Assembly: GCA_025175895.1 (NCBI GenBank)
Contig: CM045996.1
Coordinates: 108,737,179 to 108,801,178, forward strand
Length of the DNA stretch: 64,000 nt
Origin: Wurfbainia villosa
Lineage: Eukaryota; Streptophyta; Magnoliopsida; Zingiberales; Zingiberaceae
Direction: 5' to 3'
The notes beneath the pieces were generated by a model. The model was not told where the DNA came from and did no database searches. It saw nothing but the letters and a program-made list of their open reading frames with translations. This document shows, piece after piece, positions 46,959 through 60,400 of the stretch. Made by a program: the position numbers and the translations under genes. Within the stretch, counting starts at the first letter, position 1, and every line of letters begins with the position of its first letter.

Positions 46959-48379
46959 TGTTAGGGCAATCAACCCAAGTATGGTTTAAGGTTTTGATGT
47001 GTGTGACAAAGGTTTAAATTAGGACGTTTATGTGATTTGATATGTGTGTTGAAGTCGTGCAGGACTTAGTAATTCACACATGTGTTGGCTTGACGAAAGC
47101 ATTGGTGGGTTCACCATCTCATGGCTCGGGTCTTTGAGTCAATGAAGGATGGCATTGCGGAAGCCGTATGCTTGGTGCATCCGAGGGACCGTCGGACGAG
47201 GAGCATTGAAGTGAAGCCAAGGAAGTAGACTTCAGGACGAGACGTGAAGGATGACATTGCGAAGCCATGCGCTTGGTGCATCCGAGGGATGTGGCCGGAC
47301 GAAGAGAGTTTCAGCGAGGGACTTCAAGGGAGATGAGAGAATGAGCGATTTGTAAATGGTAGCTCATAGGTGAACATGGTTGAATGACTAAGTCAAGTGT
47401 CGGATGCTCAACCAAGTGGGTTGTGATTTTACCCAATAAGTTGGATGCTCAAACTAGGGTTTGAGGTTTTACCCGACGTGTTGTTAAGTCGGATGCTCAA
47501 AAATTAGTTTGAGGTTTTACCTGACGAATGAGAGTGTCGGATGCTCAACCGAGTGGATTAAGGTTTTACCAAACCGTCGGATGCTCAAACAAACCATTTG
47601 TTTGAGGTTTACCCGACATCAGTTGACTGCCAAGTATTGGCAGTTGAACTGGTCCAAGTCGAATCGAGTTTGACTAGTGTTTGGCTGAATTGCTTGATCA
47701 GCAGTCGACTGCCAAATGTGGCAATCAACTGTCGAAAGTGGTGCGGGCATAGAATGCTTCATAGTCGACTGATTAGTTGACTATGGGGCGATGAGTCAAA
47801 TCGGCGAGACTGCCAGTCGACTTCCAAGTCGACCGTTAGACAGTGACGATCGCATTTCAGATGGCATTAGAAGTCATTGCAAAGGCGACAGTCGATTGTT
47901 GGCATGCAACACTCGACTGCTGCATGCCCAACGCGAAGATTTTGGCTCTCTCTATAAAAAGAGAGAGTGTGGGCTTTAGAGAGGTTAATGTTCATGCTCC
48001 CAAGTATCCCCTAAGTGCTCTACACAATTCCTACTCATTTTCCTTGCTTTTATTTCAATCCTATTGTAAGAAAGAGTGTTTGTTGTAAGAAGGGTTACCT
48101 CTACATTGCTTGGGCAAAAGGAGAGATCTAGTGGATTAGATTGAGGGGTGATTCACCTGAACAAATCGATCGTGGATTAGCAACAAGGGCTGTGGACTAC
48201 GTTACATCCGTGTGTTCGAGTTTGCATCTTCTTCCTTCTTGTGTTTTGTCTTAATTGTTTTATTTAGCTCTATATTTTCGCTGCGCTAACTTTACTTAGA
48301 CAATCAAGATGCAAACGAACGCCATCGTCTATGAATTGGGCTATTCATCCCCCTCTAGCCGGCCATCGATCCTCCAACA
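46959..48379 (+). repeat. 3' LTR of G1
   Basis: It starts TGTTAGGGCAATC and ends CCTCCAACA. The TATA box TATAAAAA is at 47953-47960. It differs from the 5' LTR at many positions by eye. Confidence 0.93.
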
Positions 48380-49689
48380 CGAAGTACGGTTGGCTATGTG
48401 AATTTCACACGGTTGTGCCATTTCCTAGGATGATTTCTAGAGTGACATATGGCGGGGTTGTGTGTCTTCCACATGGCCGTGTGGTGGTGCCATGATTCAC
48501 GATTTTTCGATTATTCACATATTTATGGAAAATCACCACTTCTATATAAATGGAGAATCACTAGATGAAATGAGGATGGAGGGTGCCCTAAAAAGCACCA
48601 AAAGATCGAGAATTGGGGAAGAAAAGAGAAGGACAATCGAGGCAACGATGAGAGATCTCCATTAAGGTGTAGCCAAGATGCAACTCCAATCGAAGCAGAA
48701 TAATTTTCTCTCATATTCAAATTACTTTAGTTGTATTTTCTTCTTTCTTCATGTCTTGTGTTTGCTTCTATAGTTGTATGGAGTAGATCTTTTGATTCTA
48801 AGATTAGAAAATAACCATATTTTTGTTGAACATCGTCATGCATGAATTCTAAGTATCTTTAATCTTTATATATGCAGTTTGTGACTTGAAGTTTGATGAT
48901 ATTGATTTATTTTGTTCTTGAACTATTGTGCTTAGTTGATATGGATGGCAAAAGCATTCATATCAAATATTAAAGGAATTTAGGAAGGATCGAAAGGAGA
49001 ACTAACCCCAAGAACCATAGGAATTCAAAACATGAAAGAGTAAGATGCAAAAGTAGATCTGCCTTTCGTGGGGAGACTATAGGACATCCTAGATTGCATA
49101 GAATCTATTAAAGCACAAGGCCGCCTAAAAGGAGAGAATAACTAAAGAGTTGAAGGATCATGTGATAGGGGAATCCCATTGACAACAACTTTGTTTAGCT
49201 CTATCTTTCCGAAAGGAGACTTTGACTTGGGGATAGGTAAAGCATGTGTAGTTACAAAAGATCACATCAGTATAAACAAGATGGACTGCTCACATAATGA
49301 ATCGTTAAAAAACTAAGGGACATAAATAGACGACTTGCTTAGCATCATATAGGTGAAACCGAAATCTTAGGATCTCTTTTAAACTTGAGTAAATCCTTCT
49401 TCTTACTTCGTGTGACACCAACATTTCAGCCTTGTCCATTAGAATTCTAGGATAGAGTAATTTCCTACATTAAGATCAAGTCTAGACAATTGTAGTGACT
49501 AAGTAGATATGTAATCAAATATCTATCCTTGTGGGATCGATATTTTTATTACTTGATGATAATTGTGCACTTGCGAGGTTTCCGCACATCATGTCTTTGG
49601 CATAATAGTTGAGGACTTAGTTTGTGTGTTCATCAAGTTTTTGTCATTGTTGTCGAGAACTGATCAATTCGATATTAGTTGAAATGGTG

Positions 49690-49977
49690 AGCGATGGGAT
49701 TAGACTTGTTTTTTTTTTAGTTTTAGCATTAGTATTCTAGCATTTTTCTTTTAGTCTTTATTCATCATCTTACTATTTATTTTGAATTGTATTGCAGGGT
49801 TGTCTCCATTTTTGTTGTATGCGTAGATATACAAAGTCTAAGAATCTACATCCATTTGATCTAGATATCGATCGAACTTTCCATCATAGACGGTCTGAAC
49901 AGAGACTGATGGAAGGGAATAGAGGATCGTAAAATAATAACTTGGTGAACGTGGGAAATAGACCTCTGCGATATTAT
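49690..49977 (+). pseudogene. Athila-like gag, first part (element M)
   Basis: After the leader, the + strand reads DLDIDRTFHHRRSEQR and NRPLRYY up to the H insertion. This matches the N-terminal gag pattern of Athila elements and continues at 63236. An in-frame stop lies near 49930. Confidence 0.75.
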
Positions 49978-51315
49978 TGTTGGAAGATCATGGCCCGGCT
50001 AGAAGGGGGGTTGAATAGCCTACGATGTGCTTGGTGGAATTCAATCGTCTTAATCGTCTACAACAGTTGTTAGTGCAGCGGAAATGCTAAAATAAAGACA
50101 ATTAAAACAATACAAAGAAGTAAAAAAGAGTAAACGCTAACGCCGAGATGTAACGTGGTTCACAACCCTTGCCACTAGTTCATGGACGATTCGTAAGGCG
50201 AATCACTCCCTCAATAATCCACTAGTCTCTCCTTTAGCCCAAGCAAGGTGGAGGTAACCCTTTTTTACAACAATCACTCCCTCTTACAATAAGATGGAAA
50301 TAAGAACAAGAAGAGGAGTGTTAAAATATGTTGGGCACTTGGGAGTATGATTATGAGTGAAGCATTAGCCTCCCCAAAGCCCCAAAACCTTCTTTATATA
50401 GAGAAGAAGGGTTTCTTCCCATTGGACAGACGATAGTCGACTGATGCATGTCATCAGTGGACTGCCCCTCTAACGGTCGACATACAATGACTTCTGATTT
50501 GCCGTCGTCATCGTCCAACGGTACTCCTAGCAGTCGACTGATGATTCCATCAGTCGACTACTGCCCACGTAGCCGACTAATTAGTCGGCTACGAGAGGTT
50601 CTGTGAGCGCAACCATCTTTAGCAGTCGACTGTCATCCCTTGGCAGTCGATTGATGGTGCAGCAGTAGACTTTCATCCCTTGGCAGTCGACTGTTGGGCT
50701 AGAAACCCACCAGTCGTACACTAGTCGAGTTTCATCGACTCAAAGCAGTCGACTGCTATCTATAGTAGTCTACTGGGGTCGGGTAAAACCTCAAAAAAAA
50801 ATACTTGTTTGAGCATCCGACTTAATCAAACATCGAGTAAAACCTCAAACCTATGTTTGAGCATCCGACACTTGACTTAGCCATTTGGCCAAGTTCACGT
50901 ATGAACTACCGTTACCATCGCTCAATCTCTCATCTCACTTGGATTCCCTCATCGAAGCTCTCTTCGTCCGGCCACATCCCTCGGCCAAGCACACGACTTC
51001 CACAATGACATCCTTCACGTCTCGCCCTGAAGTCTGCTTCCTTTGGCATCACTCCAATGCTCCTCGTCCGACTCCTCGTCTGACGGTCCCTCGGATGTAC
51101 CAAGCGCACGACTTTTGCAATGTCATCCTTCACCGACTCAAGGACTCGAGCCATGAGATGGTGAACCCACCAATGCTATCATCAACCTAACCACGTGTGA
51201 TTTACTAAGTCTTGCACAACTTAAACACACATATCAAATCAACATAATCAACCTAACTTAAACCCTTTGCCACACACATAAAAAACACATCATACATGGG
51301 TTGATTGCCCTAATA
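49978..51315 (-). repeat. 3' LTR of H
   Basis: It starts TGTTGGAAGATC and ends CCTAATA, where the usual terminal CA has become TA. The adjacent ATCTCCCCCTTTTTG (51316-51330) is the complement of the purine tract. CAGTCGACTG-type motifs cluster at 50440-50780. Confidence 0.93.
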
Positions 51316-52615
51316 ATCTCCCCCTTTTTGATGTGTGGCAATCCGTTTAAGTTAGGTAAAACATTAACAAAAACACATAAGGAAGATAAGCATGTAAATC
51401 AAATATGAGTATCAAATCACTCCCCCTTAATACATGCAACTCCCCCTTAACACATGCTAATTCTCCCCCTAGCATGATTAACTTAAACTCAACATTTCTC
51501 CCACTTTGACACCATTAAAAACATCTAACATATGTTATACAACATGGCATCAAAGTCCAAAGGAAGAAATATACCAAAAACTACCTGAAAAACCCAGAAA
51601 TCTAGCTGTTGTGCTCGTGCACAGTTCCATTAGTCGACTGATTCAGACAATCAGTCGATTGACACCTAGATTTTAGCCTTTTCTAATTTCCAAACCCAAG
51701 TTCAGAAATGCAATAAAAATTCTAAAAAATCATGAAATTTGGGGAACACATTTCTTATGAGTCCCTTTATTAATGAAAAAAAATGATTTTTCAAGAAAAT
51801 TCATTCTATTTTCGAAAATTAGGCAAAAAATCAAAAGTTGTAAAATGTCTCAATTTTGTATCAACTTAAAAGCTAGTTTTGCCTTAGAATGTTTTAAAAC
51901 ATCAACTCAGATTTTAAAACATAAAATGGTTTTAAAACATTTAAAATATCCAACCATGATCTTTGGGCAATATGTCCATGAATTAAACATAAGTTTTTCC
52001 CATGGTTGGTCTATGATTACTATATCATGATACTCTAAGTGACCCATCTAAATGCCATAAGCATTAGTGAAGCACTTGTATCATCCTAACATCTCACCTT
52101 TTGCTATGTTTTTAAGTAAGTTAGCCTTATGGTGAATGTGAGATGTACTTAAGGTATTATATTTAACTATCAATTTCATACCAATTTCTACCAAGGTTAA
52201 GTATATATCATACAAAAATACCCATCATGATCATAAAAACACATATTATCATAATTGCATATCATGATCATAAATCAAGTATTAACATAATATTACATAT
52301 TCATGAATCACATATCACCCAAATCATCCACCATGCTTATAAGTCAACCAAATAATATGATATAAGATAAATTCACTTATGGTTGACTATCCTAGGGTTT
52401 TCCTAACCCTTAAGGATTGACTTGGGAATCCAATATAAATTCTTTCCAATGGGGTTCACCAAGTACTCCTTAGGGATCCATTTTCTAGCTACCATTGTTG
52501 TTTTAGATTGACTTTTAGCAATTAAGCAATGGTAGGCCTTCTCATTCTTTGATCACTTATAACCAAGGTCCTTTTTGAAACTAGTCCTTTGACTCCCAAT
52601 GAACATATTTAGGGC
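51316..52615 (-). other. H 3' non-coding region and end of gag
   Basis: The minus strand contains the purine tract, several CTCCCCC complements (51300-51490), and at about 52520-52440 the gag C-terminal reading MVARKWIPKEYLVNPI. It joins 60401 when element F is removed. Confidence 0.8.
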
Positions 52616-52719
52616 TGTTGGTGCAATCGGCCCAGGTCACGATTGACCAGGACTCGAGCTTGACTCGAGAGATGTTTTGATGTTCGACAAAAATATATGA
52701 CAATGTGATTGTCATGGGA

Positions 52720-53056
52720 AAGTCCAAGTCTTGAGTACTTGGCATGGAAAGTCCAAGTGGGACACTTGGCATTTGGGAAAGTCCAAGTGGGACACTTGGC
52801 ATTTGGAAAGTCCAAGTCTTGAGTACTTGGCATGTAAAGTCCAAGCATGGGTCTTGGCAAGGAAAAGTCCAAGCATGGGTCTTGGCATGGGAAGTCCAAC
52901 ATGGGTTGGCAAGGGAAAGTACAAGTTTGAGTCTTGGCATTTGAGAATTCCAAGGGGTTTGATATTGGCGGCGTAAAGTCCAAGCGAGAGTCTTGGAAGC
53001 ATAAGTCCAATGGTTGGCGGCGTAAAGTCTAAGCGGAGTCTTGGCGGCATAAGTCT
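52720..53056. repeat. Palindromic minisatellite in F 5' LTR
   Basis: About ten degenerate units of 25-40 bp, each built as GGAAAGTCCAAG...CTTGGCAT, so each unit is itself an inverted repeat. Open frames here on both strands only reflect the repeat. Confidence 0.9.
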
Positions 53057-54227
53057 TGTTAGGGCAATCTCTTGCCGTAATATGGTTTTGATGGTGTAGC
53101 AAAGGTTTTAAGTTAGTTTGATATGTTGATTTGATATGTGCGTTGAAGTCATGCAGGACTTAGTAATTCGCACATGGAGCCATGACGAGTTTCACATCTC
53201 ATGACTCGTGCCTTGAGTCGGTGAAGGATAGCTTTGCGAAAGCCGTGCGCTTGGAGCATCCGAGGGACTGCCGGACGAGAAGCTTGGAGTGAAGCCGGAG
53301 GAAGTAGACTTCGAGGCAAGAGACGCGAAGGAGCATTGCAGAGCCGTGCGCCTGATGCTGCCGAGGGACGTGGCCGCGAACGAAGAGAACTTCGAAGGCG
53401 AGGGACTCCGAGGGATGAGAGTGGAGCGAAGGGTAGCTCTTAGGTGAAACTTGGCCATTTGGCCAAGTGTCGGATGAGTTTTCTCGACACCAGTCGACTG
53501 CCATGGCATGGCAGTCGACTCCTCTGAGTCGATGGGTCGATCGACTGGTCTAATGTGGCTAAATCAAGTTGATCAGTCATTGCCGCCGGCGGGCAATGCG
53601 ATCGGTACGTCACCGATCGTCGGCCAAGGGCGGCGATAACCTCATTGAGGACTCGACCGTTGACATCGGTCGATCGATGGGTGCCATCACGATCGATGCA
53701 TCTGGTGGATAGTATCCAACGTGGAAAGCGGCCGTTATTGGGCAACGGCTACAGCACCAGTCGACTGATGGGTGCCATCAGTCGACTGCTCCTGTGTCAA
53801 TGGGAAGAAACCCTCTTCCTCTATAAAAAGGAAAGGGTTGGGGCTTTGGGGGGTTAATGCTTGAACGCCCAACTACTCCCAAAGTGCCCTAAACGATTTC
53901 CCACTCTTCTACTTGCTCTAATCTTCATTCCATTGTAGAAGAGTAATCTTTGTTGTAAAGAGGTTACCTCCACCTAGCTTTGTGCAAAGGAGAGATCTAG
54001 TGGATAGATTGCGGAGTGATTTACCGTGGACAAATCGGACCGTGGATTAGCGGCGTAGCCGTGAACCACGTTATATCTTCGTGTTTGTATTGTCTTTGTT
54101 TTATTTCTATTTGCTTGTCTTAGTTTATTGCTTCCGCTTGCGCTAACGTTTTGAAGACGAGCAAAATACGACATCCAACGAACAAGGGCTATTCACCCCC
54201 TCTAGTCGGCCAATCGATCCTCCAACA
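53057..54227 (+). mobile_element. Solo LTR J (G family)
   Basis: It starts TGTTAGGGCAATC and ends CCTCCAACA, with target duplication AGTCT at 53052-53056 and 54228-54232. The interrupted F LTR reads straight through when J is removed, as seen in the other F LTR near 59365. The TATA box TATAAAAA is at 53822-53829. It is one of the latest events in the right nest. Confidence 0.95.
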
Positions 54228-55333
54228 AGTCTAATGTGCCTTGGCGGTGTAGACACCGTTAACATGACATAGCCGATGGAAGCACCTGAAGGCTAGCGCG
54301 ATGGATGAACAAGTCATGGATGACTTGGAGCGATCCGGGAGGCGTGAGGCTGATGGAGGTGGCTAGAAGACTTAGGTCTAGGCTAAGGGTGGTCTAGCAA
54401 GTATGGGGGAACCATACTTGGGCTAAAACCTCATGTTTGAGGTGTGCCAGTCGACTGGTGCCATATGACAGTCGACTGGTGAGAGTCAACTAGGGTTTGA
54501 CTGCGGGAAATGTCATAGCAGTTGACTGATTAGCCAATCAGTTGACTGATCATGTGATCAGTTGACTGGTGCTTGGGTTTTGGAGCACAGAATAGAGTCT
54601 CACTCGACCGCTGCGGTCAGCAGTCGAGTGATGGCTTGATCAGTCGACTGATGGTCATAATCAGTCGACTGATGATGGATTCATTGGATTTTTTCAGTGT
54701 GGATCTTGCCGTTCTCTCACAACAACAGTGGCATCAGTCGACTGATGGTCCCGAGCAGTCGACTGATCGGCGTTTTCCAGCACAGGTTGAAGCTTTAAAT
54801 GAAGCTTGTGAAGGAGGAAAAACAGGTTCTTTGAGGTGTTTTGGGGCGAGTTGCTGCTACAATTCAGGGTCTCCAAGTGCTACTCGATCAACCTAGAAAG
54901 CAAGCATTCAAAAGCTCGGTGTAAAGTTTTTTTCACTTGTATTTTAGTGTAGTTGCTTGTATTCTTATTGTATTATTGTTGTAATCAATTGTAAGGGGTT
55001 TCTCCGCCTCCGACTTATGTCAAGAAGGAGTATTTGTGATTAGTGATTGTGTGTGCATCACTAGAGCTCTTTAGAGCTCGATCCGTAGAGTATGAACCAT
55101 TCGGTTCCGAACCACGTTAAATACTTGTGTGTTTGCGTGTTTGTATATCCGTTATTGCTTTATTATCATTATTCCACTGCGCACTAACAAAAATTTTAGA
55201 TGAACACGCAAACGTATTCCATCGATGCATAGCACGACACTATTCACCCCCCTCTAGCGTTCCAATGATCTCCTACAAGTTGTATCAGAGCGAGGTCGCT
55301 CTTCAAGGTTTAACAACTAAGGGAGCACGCTAG

Positions 55334-57048
55334 ATGGTGAAGATGGAATTCCAAGACAATCTTGGATGGGACATCAACACTCCACCATTATACGACCGAG
55401 AAGATTTTCCGGCGTGGAGAGCAAGAATGGAGACATTCTTGATGATGGACATAGAGGATTGGTTCATCCTCGTAGAAGGCTTTGAACCTCCTAGGGATAA
55501 GAAGGGACAAGTCCTCAAGTTGAAGAAATAGACCCAAGGGCAATGACAAAAATTCAAGACGAAGCCAAGGTAACAAAACTTTTAGAAGATTTGATACCTA
55601 ATGATGTTTTGTCTAGACTAGGTGAATATCTTAACGCCAAGGAGCTATGGGACAAATTGGCCAAGTTTCATAAGAAGCCTCACTTGGCACAAGTAGAAGC
55701 TGAGGAAGAATCTTCATCATCCTCTCAAGGAAGTGAGGACTTGGAGGTTGAGAGACCATCAACATCCAAGGAGGAAGAGGAAGTTGAATTGGAGTAGACC
55801 TCCACCTCTAGGATTGAGGGGGAGGAGATTAGATCACTGGAGCAACATCAAGAAGAAGCTTCAACATCTAGTCAAGATGAAGAAGCTCAAAATCCGATTC
55901 CGGCCACCATCGATCTAGGTAACTCAAGCAATTTGGTTTTAGATAAAAAAATATATAATTTGCTTTGAGTGTAGGAAAAATGGGCATTACAAGAGTAAGT
56001 GCCCAAAAAAAGTAAAGAAGGCTCCTCCGACACCAAAAGTCAAGGATGCAGGTCCCCCAACAACCAAAAGCAAAAAGCAAGTGATTTGCTTCAAATGTCG
56101 GAAACCGGGACACTACCGGAATCAATGCCCAGAGGGGGAGAAGAAGACTCAAGAAGGAGCATCACATGTAGGGGGAGCCTCTAAGGTAAACCCTAAGGTA
56201 TATCTAAATAATGCTCCTTCTAATTTAAATGTTAAAAAGCATGCTAGAAATTTCAATTCATTTTCTATTTATCATAAAAAGCATGCTAGAAACAATGAAT
56301 ATTGTTTAGGAGATAAAAATATCCACTTTGGAAATAAGGAGAAATTTGGGACTAATGTCCCTAAAAACAATTTATCTAAGGACAAACCTAGGTCAAATAA
56401 CTCTAAACAAATTCTACCTAGGGAGACAATTAGAAAGGTGCAAGAGCACCAAGGTTTTAACCCCCAAATGGATTAGGCATATGCCTAGGAAGAACCATGC
56501 CCAAGGATTAAATCAAAATTCTAAAATTTGGCAATTAGAGATTGAAAATCAAGCCTTGAGGTCAAGGCTTGAGAAACTTGAAAAGACCCTTAGAATTATA
56601 CAAAATCAAGTTAAAGGGTCAAATGGTCAAAGTCGAGAGTCTAGGACCAAGAGTCAACACCTAGGGCCAAAGAGAGAAAAGTCAACCAAGGGAAAGAAAG
56701 GTTTGAGTCACAAACCTAAGCCCAAGGTGGCTTATCATAGTGTTCCATTTGATTATGGAACATAAACTAGGTCTAGGAAGACCAAGGTCAATAGGGAAGT
56801 CTTCCCTAGAGTTGACTAAGGTATGTGCCTAGTGGCTAGGGTTTCAAGGAAACCTAAGGAAGCCACTAAGAAGGTTGCCAGGGGAGTCACCCCTAGAGTC
56901 AACCTAGGCAAGACCCAAATGACCAAGGCTAACAAGCCTAGAAGGGTCATTAGGAAGGTATCTAGGGAGGTTATCTCTAAGGAATATCTAGTAAACCCTA
57001 GGAGCTCAAATAGGTTTTGGGTTCCTAAGAGCGTGATTGACTCATGCT
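55334..57048 (+). pseudogene. F gag with two zinc knuckles
   Basis: The N-terminus (55334-55531) reads WDINTPPLYDREDFPAWRARMETFLMMDIEDWF, a SIRE-type gag start, then a stop at 55529. Further parts are VTKLLEDLIPNDVLSRLGEY and AKELWDKLAKFHKKPHL (55543-55797), then a Glu/Ser-rich acidic segment. Two zinc knuckles share one frame: CFECRKNGHYKSKC (55965-56006) and CFKCRKPGHYRNQC (56087-56128). A coiled-coil-like stretch (IWQLEIENQALRSRLEKLEKTLR, near 56525) and a basic tail ending RFWVPKSVIDSC (57048) follow. Protease should start next but is absent. Several frame changes and stops interrupt the reading. Confidence 0.88.
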
Positions 57049-58925
57049 AGATGGGTTTAGGGTGTGCCAACCTTGATTGGATGGGTAGTTAACTCAACCA
57101 TGATAAAGGTGGCACTTTAGGTAATTTTCAAGGTTATGAGTACCTTGAAAATAGATTTGATCTTATGATCCTAAAAGATTTTAGGATGTGCCAATATCAT
57201 TTAAGAAGTTTGATAATTCAATCAAATTGGCACAATTTAGGTTTAGAGGCTATAGTGTGTCATTTTGGGTTTTTGGCACACTTGGAAGAAAAATGATAAT
57301 ATGGCAAAATGTACTTAATAATATCAAATGACAATTAATATTAAAATTTAGGTATTATTATACCTATACTTTTTATATGTCATGCTTTGTTTGCCATATA
57401 ACATGTCATGACATCATGCTTATTTTTAATCATTTAAAATGTCATGATCATGTTTAGGATTAAGGATTAATGTCATGTGTTTTTAGATTTTATCATATTC
57501 CATGACATCATGATCATTGGCCATGCTTAATTATTGCTATCATTTATGCCATGATCATTCATGCATTTAAAGTTAATGAAAATTGAGTTAAGGACTTTGG
57601 CATGACTTGGAGTCCCATTTATAAGGGAATCAAGTAGGGTTGCCTTAGAAAAATGCATGAGGCCTTAAATTAGGATAACCAAAACCCACATCTCACATCT
57701 AAATTGACATGTATGTGTATTTTATACACCCTAGACACATGTGAGATGCTAGGATATGAGTTAAGTTCAAGGTGCATAATTTTTGCATCTAGATGAACTA
57801 AAACTCATCTTATATTAGTTGTGGATCATTGGGAAATCTTGTGTACAAGTCATGTACATTGAGCCCAAGGAATATGATCCAAAATAAGGTTTTGAAAATA
57901 TTTTAAAATCCTTTTGAAAAACCTTGGTGAAGTTTATCTTTTGATAGCAATCACCATTGATGAGATTAATACAAAGTGAGCTAAAACTTTGAAGTTTTTA
58001 TTAACTTTTGGATTTTGTATCAAACTCATTATTTTATGGGTAAAATAAATTTCAAATATTTTTCACCCATTGTATTGGTCATAAGTATTATACGTATGAA
58101 ATTTCATGATTTTTTGAATTGCATATAATTATTTATGATTTTTTAAATTTCATTTCTGATAACTGAAATTCTGAAATTTCAGTTATCAGTCGACTGCCCT
58201 GGGTGACAGTCTACTAATGAGGGCGGTAGTCGAGTGGTATCTGAGAGAGTCGACTGCCAAGGCTGAATTCGGAAAAACAAGGTCTGTTAACCCTATTTCA
58301 GCTATGGTAAGGTATCCTAACCACTCCTAACCCTAGGATATGCTTTAGGAAGCATTAGAAAGGGTGAAAATTCATTGGATATGGATTAGGAGAGTTGTTT
58401 AGGTTTTGCATCAAATTTAAGGTGTGGAGAGTTCATGTTTAAACTTTGAACCTTATTTTTGATGATTTAGAGTTCCTATTGGCTTAGGGACTTCCCAAGG
58501 ACATTGTTGGTGCAATGGCCAAGGGGGAGCAAGCCTTTAAGGGGAGGTATCCATCATGGGATGATGGATGGTATTTTTCCTCATGAGGGGGAAAATGGGC
58601 TTTTGAGATACCCAATTTAGAAATTGAGAGAGTGTATAGGATTGCCTCTCTTGAGTGATATGGAACTTGTCACTAAGAAGTTGGTAGGCATCCTAGGTAT
58701 TTTTGGACCAAGGGGGAGATTGTAAGATCTCATTGGGACATGAGACATTGACCTCCTTAGAGATAACCTTTTTGATGTAAGCCAAAAAGGGGAAGAATAT
58801 TTTGGGGGAGAACATATTGAGAGAATGACATCAATTGGGAAAATTGATGGGGATGATTAGGTTGAGTTCGATGGTCTAACTCATTGGTTTGTTTGGTTTT
58901 TGTCAAACATCAAAAAGGGAGAGAT
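57049..58925 (+). other. F 3' non-coding region
   Basis: A 1.9-kb stretch without coding signal. It resembles the K 3' region (32388-33450). It has repeated purine tracts (near 58523, 58717, 58803, 58916) and CAGTCGACTG-like motifs at 58190-58260. The last tract AAAAAGGGAGAG precedes the LTR. Confidence 0.85.
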
Positions 58926-60400
58926 TATTGGTGCAATCAACCCAGGTCACGATTGACCAGGACTCGAGCTTGACTCGAGAGATGTTTTGATGTTCGACAA
59001 AAACATATGACAATGTGATTGTCATGGGAAAGTCCAAGTATTGAGTACTTGGCATGGAAAGTCCAAGTGGGACACTTGGCATTTGGGAAAGTCCAAGTGG
59101 GACACTTGGCATTTGGAAAGTCCAAGTCTTGAGTACTTGACATGTAAAGTCCAAGCATGGGTCTTAGCAAGGAAAAGTCCAAGCATGGATCTTGGCATGG
59201 GAAGTCCAACATGGGTTGGCAAGGGAAAGTCTAAGCTTGAGTCTTGGCATTTGAGAAGTCCAAGGGGTTTGATATTGGCGGTGTAAAGTCCAAGCAGGAG
59301 TCTTGGCAGCATAAGTCCAATGGTTGGCGGCATAAAGTACAAACGGAGTCGTGGCGGCGTAAGTCCAATGTGCCTTGGCGGTGTAGACACTGTTAGCATG
59401 ACATAGCCGATGGAAGCACTTGAAGGCTAGCGGGATGGATTAACAAGTCATGGATGACTTGGAGGGATCCGAGAGGCGTGAGGCAGATGGAGGTGGCTAG
59501 AAGACTTAGATCTAGGCTAAGGGTGGTCTAGCAAGTATGGGGGAACCATACTTGGGCTAAAACCTCATTTTTGAGGTGTGCCAGTCGACTGATGCCATAT
59601 GACAGTCGAATGGTGAGAGTCAACTAGGGTTTGACTGCAGGAAGTGTCATAGCAGTCGACTGCCAGAGGAGGGCAGTCGACTGATTGGTCGATCAATCGA
59701 CTGATCGTGTGATCAATCGACTGGTGCTCGGGTTTTAGAGCACAGAATGGAGTCTCACTCGACCGCTACGGTTAGCAGTCGAGTGATGGCTTGATCAGTC
59801 GACTGATGATGGATCCGTTGGATTTTTCCAACGTGGATCTAGACGTTGTCTCACGACAACAGTGGCATCAGTTGACTGATGATCCCGAGCAGTCGACTGA
59901 TTGATGTTTTCCAGCACAGGTTGAAGCTTTAAATGGAGCTCGTTGAGGAGTAAAAAAAAGGTTCTTTGAGGTGTTTTGGGGCGAGTTGCTGCTGTAATTC
60001 AGGGTTTCCAAGTGCTACTCGATCAACCTAGCAAGCAAGCATTCAAAAGCTCAGTGTAAAGTTTTTTTTACTTGCATTTTAGTTTAGTTGCTTGTATTCT
60101 TATTATATTATTGTTGTAATCAATTGTAAGGGGTTTCTCCGCCTCCGACTTGCGTCGAGAAGGAGTATTTGTGATTAGTGATTGTGTGTGCATCACTAGA
60201 GCTCTTTAGAGCTCGATCCGTGGAGTAGGAACCGTTCGGTTCCGAACCACGTTAAATACTTGTGTGTTTGTATGTTTGTATATTCATTATTGCTTTATTA
60301 TCATTATTTCGCTGCGCGCTAACAAAAATTGTAAACGAACATGCGAACGTATTCCATCGACGCTATTCACCCCCCTCTAGCGTTCCAACGATCTCCTACA
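58926..60400 (+). repeat. 3' LTR of F
   Basis: It starts TATTGGTGCAATC (first dinucleotide TA instead of TG) and ends CTCCTACA. It pairs with the split 5' LTR, with the minisatellite at 59025-59350 and the CAGTCGACTG cluster at 59580-59905. Confidence 0.92.

Larger units (their letters stand above)
42670..48379 (+). mobile_element. Gag-only Copia-type element G1
   Basis: LTRs 42670-44064 and 46959-48379 flank a 2.9-kb internal region. The target duplication is CGAAG (42665-42669, 48380-48384). The primer site TGGTATCAGAGCCA is at 44067-44080, and the final purine tract AAAAAGGGGGAGC at 46945-46957. Only gag-like coding is present. The point where protease should begin (after a reading KWIPKEYLVNPI, about 45690-45715) is followed directly by non-coding 3' sequence. 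Minus-strand copy H has the same layout, so the lack of pol is a family trait. Confidence 0.92.
42296..49635 (+). repeat. 5' LTR of Athila-like element M, split by G1
   Basis: The two pieces total about 1.6 kb. The first part contains CATGGCGGGTCATGTG and the second ACATGGCCGTGTGG, motifs familiar from plant Gypsy LTRs. Inverted ends are TGATG and CATCA. G1 sits between copies of CGAAG (42665-42669, 48380-48384). Confidence 0.8.
52616..55277 (+). repeat. 5' LTR of F, split by solo LTR J
   Basis: The two pieces are 52616-53056 and 54233-55277, about 1.49 kb together. It starts TGTTGGTGCAATC and ends CTCCTACA. It contains the AAGTCCAAG minisatellite (52720-53030) and a CAGTCGACTG cluster (54445-54775). 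Confidence 0.92.
52616..60400 (+). mobile_element. Gag-only Copia-type element F
   Basis: LTRs at 52616-55277 (containing solo LTR J) and 58926-60400. The flanks AGGGC (52611-52615) and AGGGT (60401-60405) agree at four of five bases. The match of the rejoined H sequence to G1 confirms the insertion point. The primer site is TTGTATCAGAGC (55280-55291), one base off the usual form. The internal 3.65 kb encodes gag with two zinc knuckles and no pol, followed by a long 3' region like that of element K. Confidence 0.93.

Noticed and set aside
52581..53102. Long overlapping minus-strand ORFs (up to 173 codons) and plus-strand ORFs in the F LTR, also at 58903-59399
   Set aside because: The AAGTCCAAG minisatellite has unit lengths that keep all frames open. 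The same pattern is seen in both LTRs, and no domain is visible.
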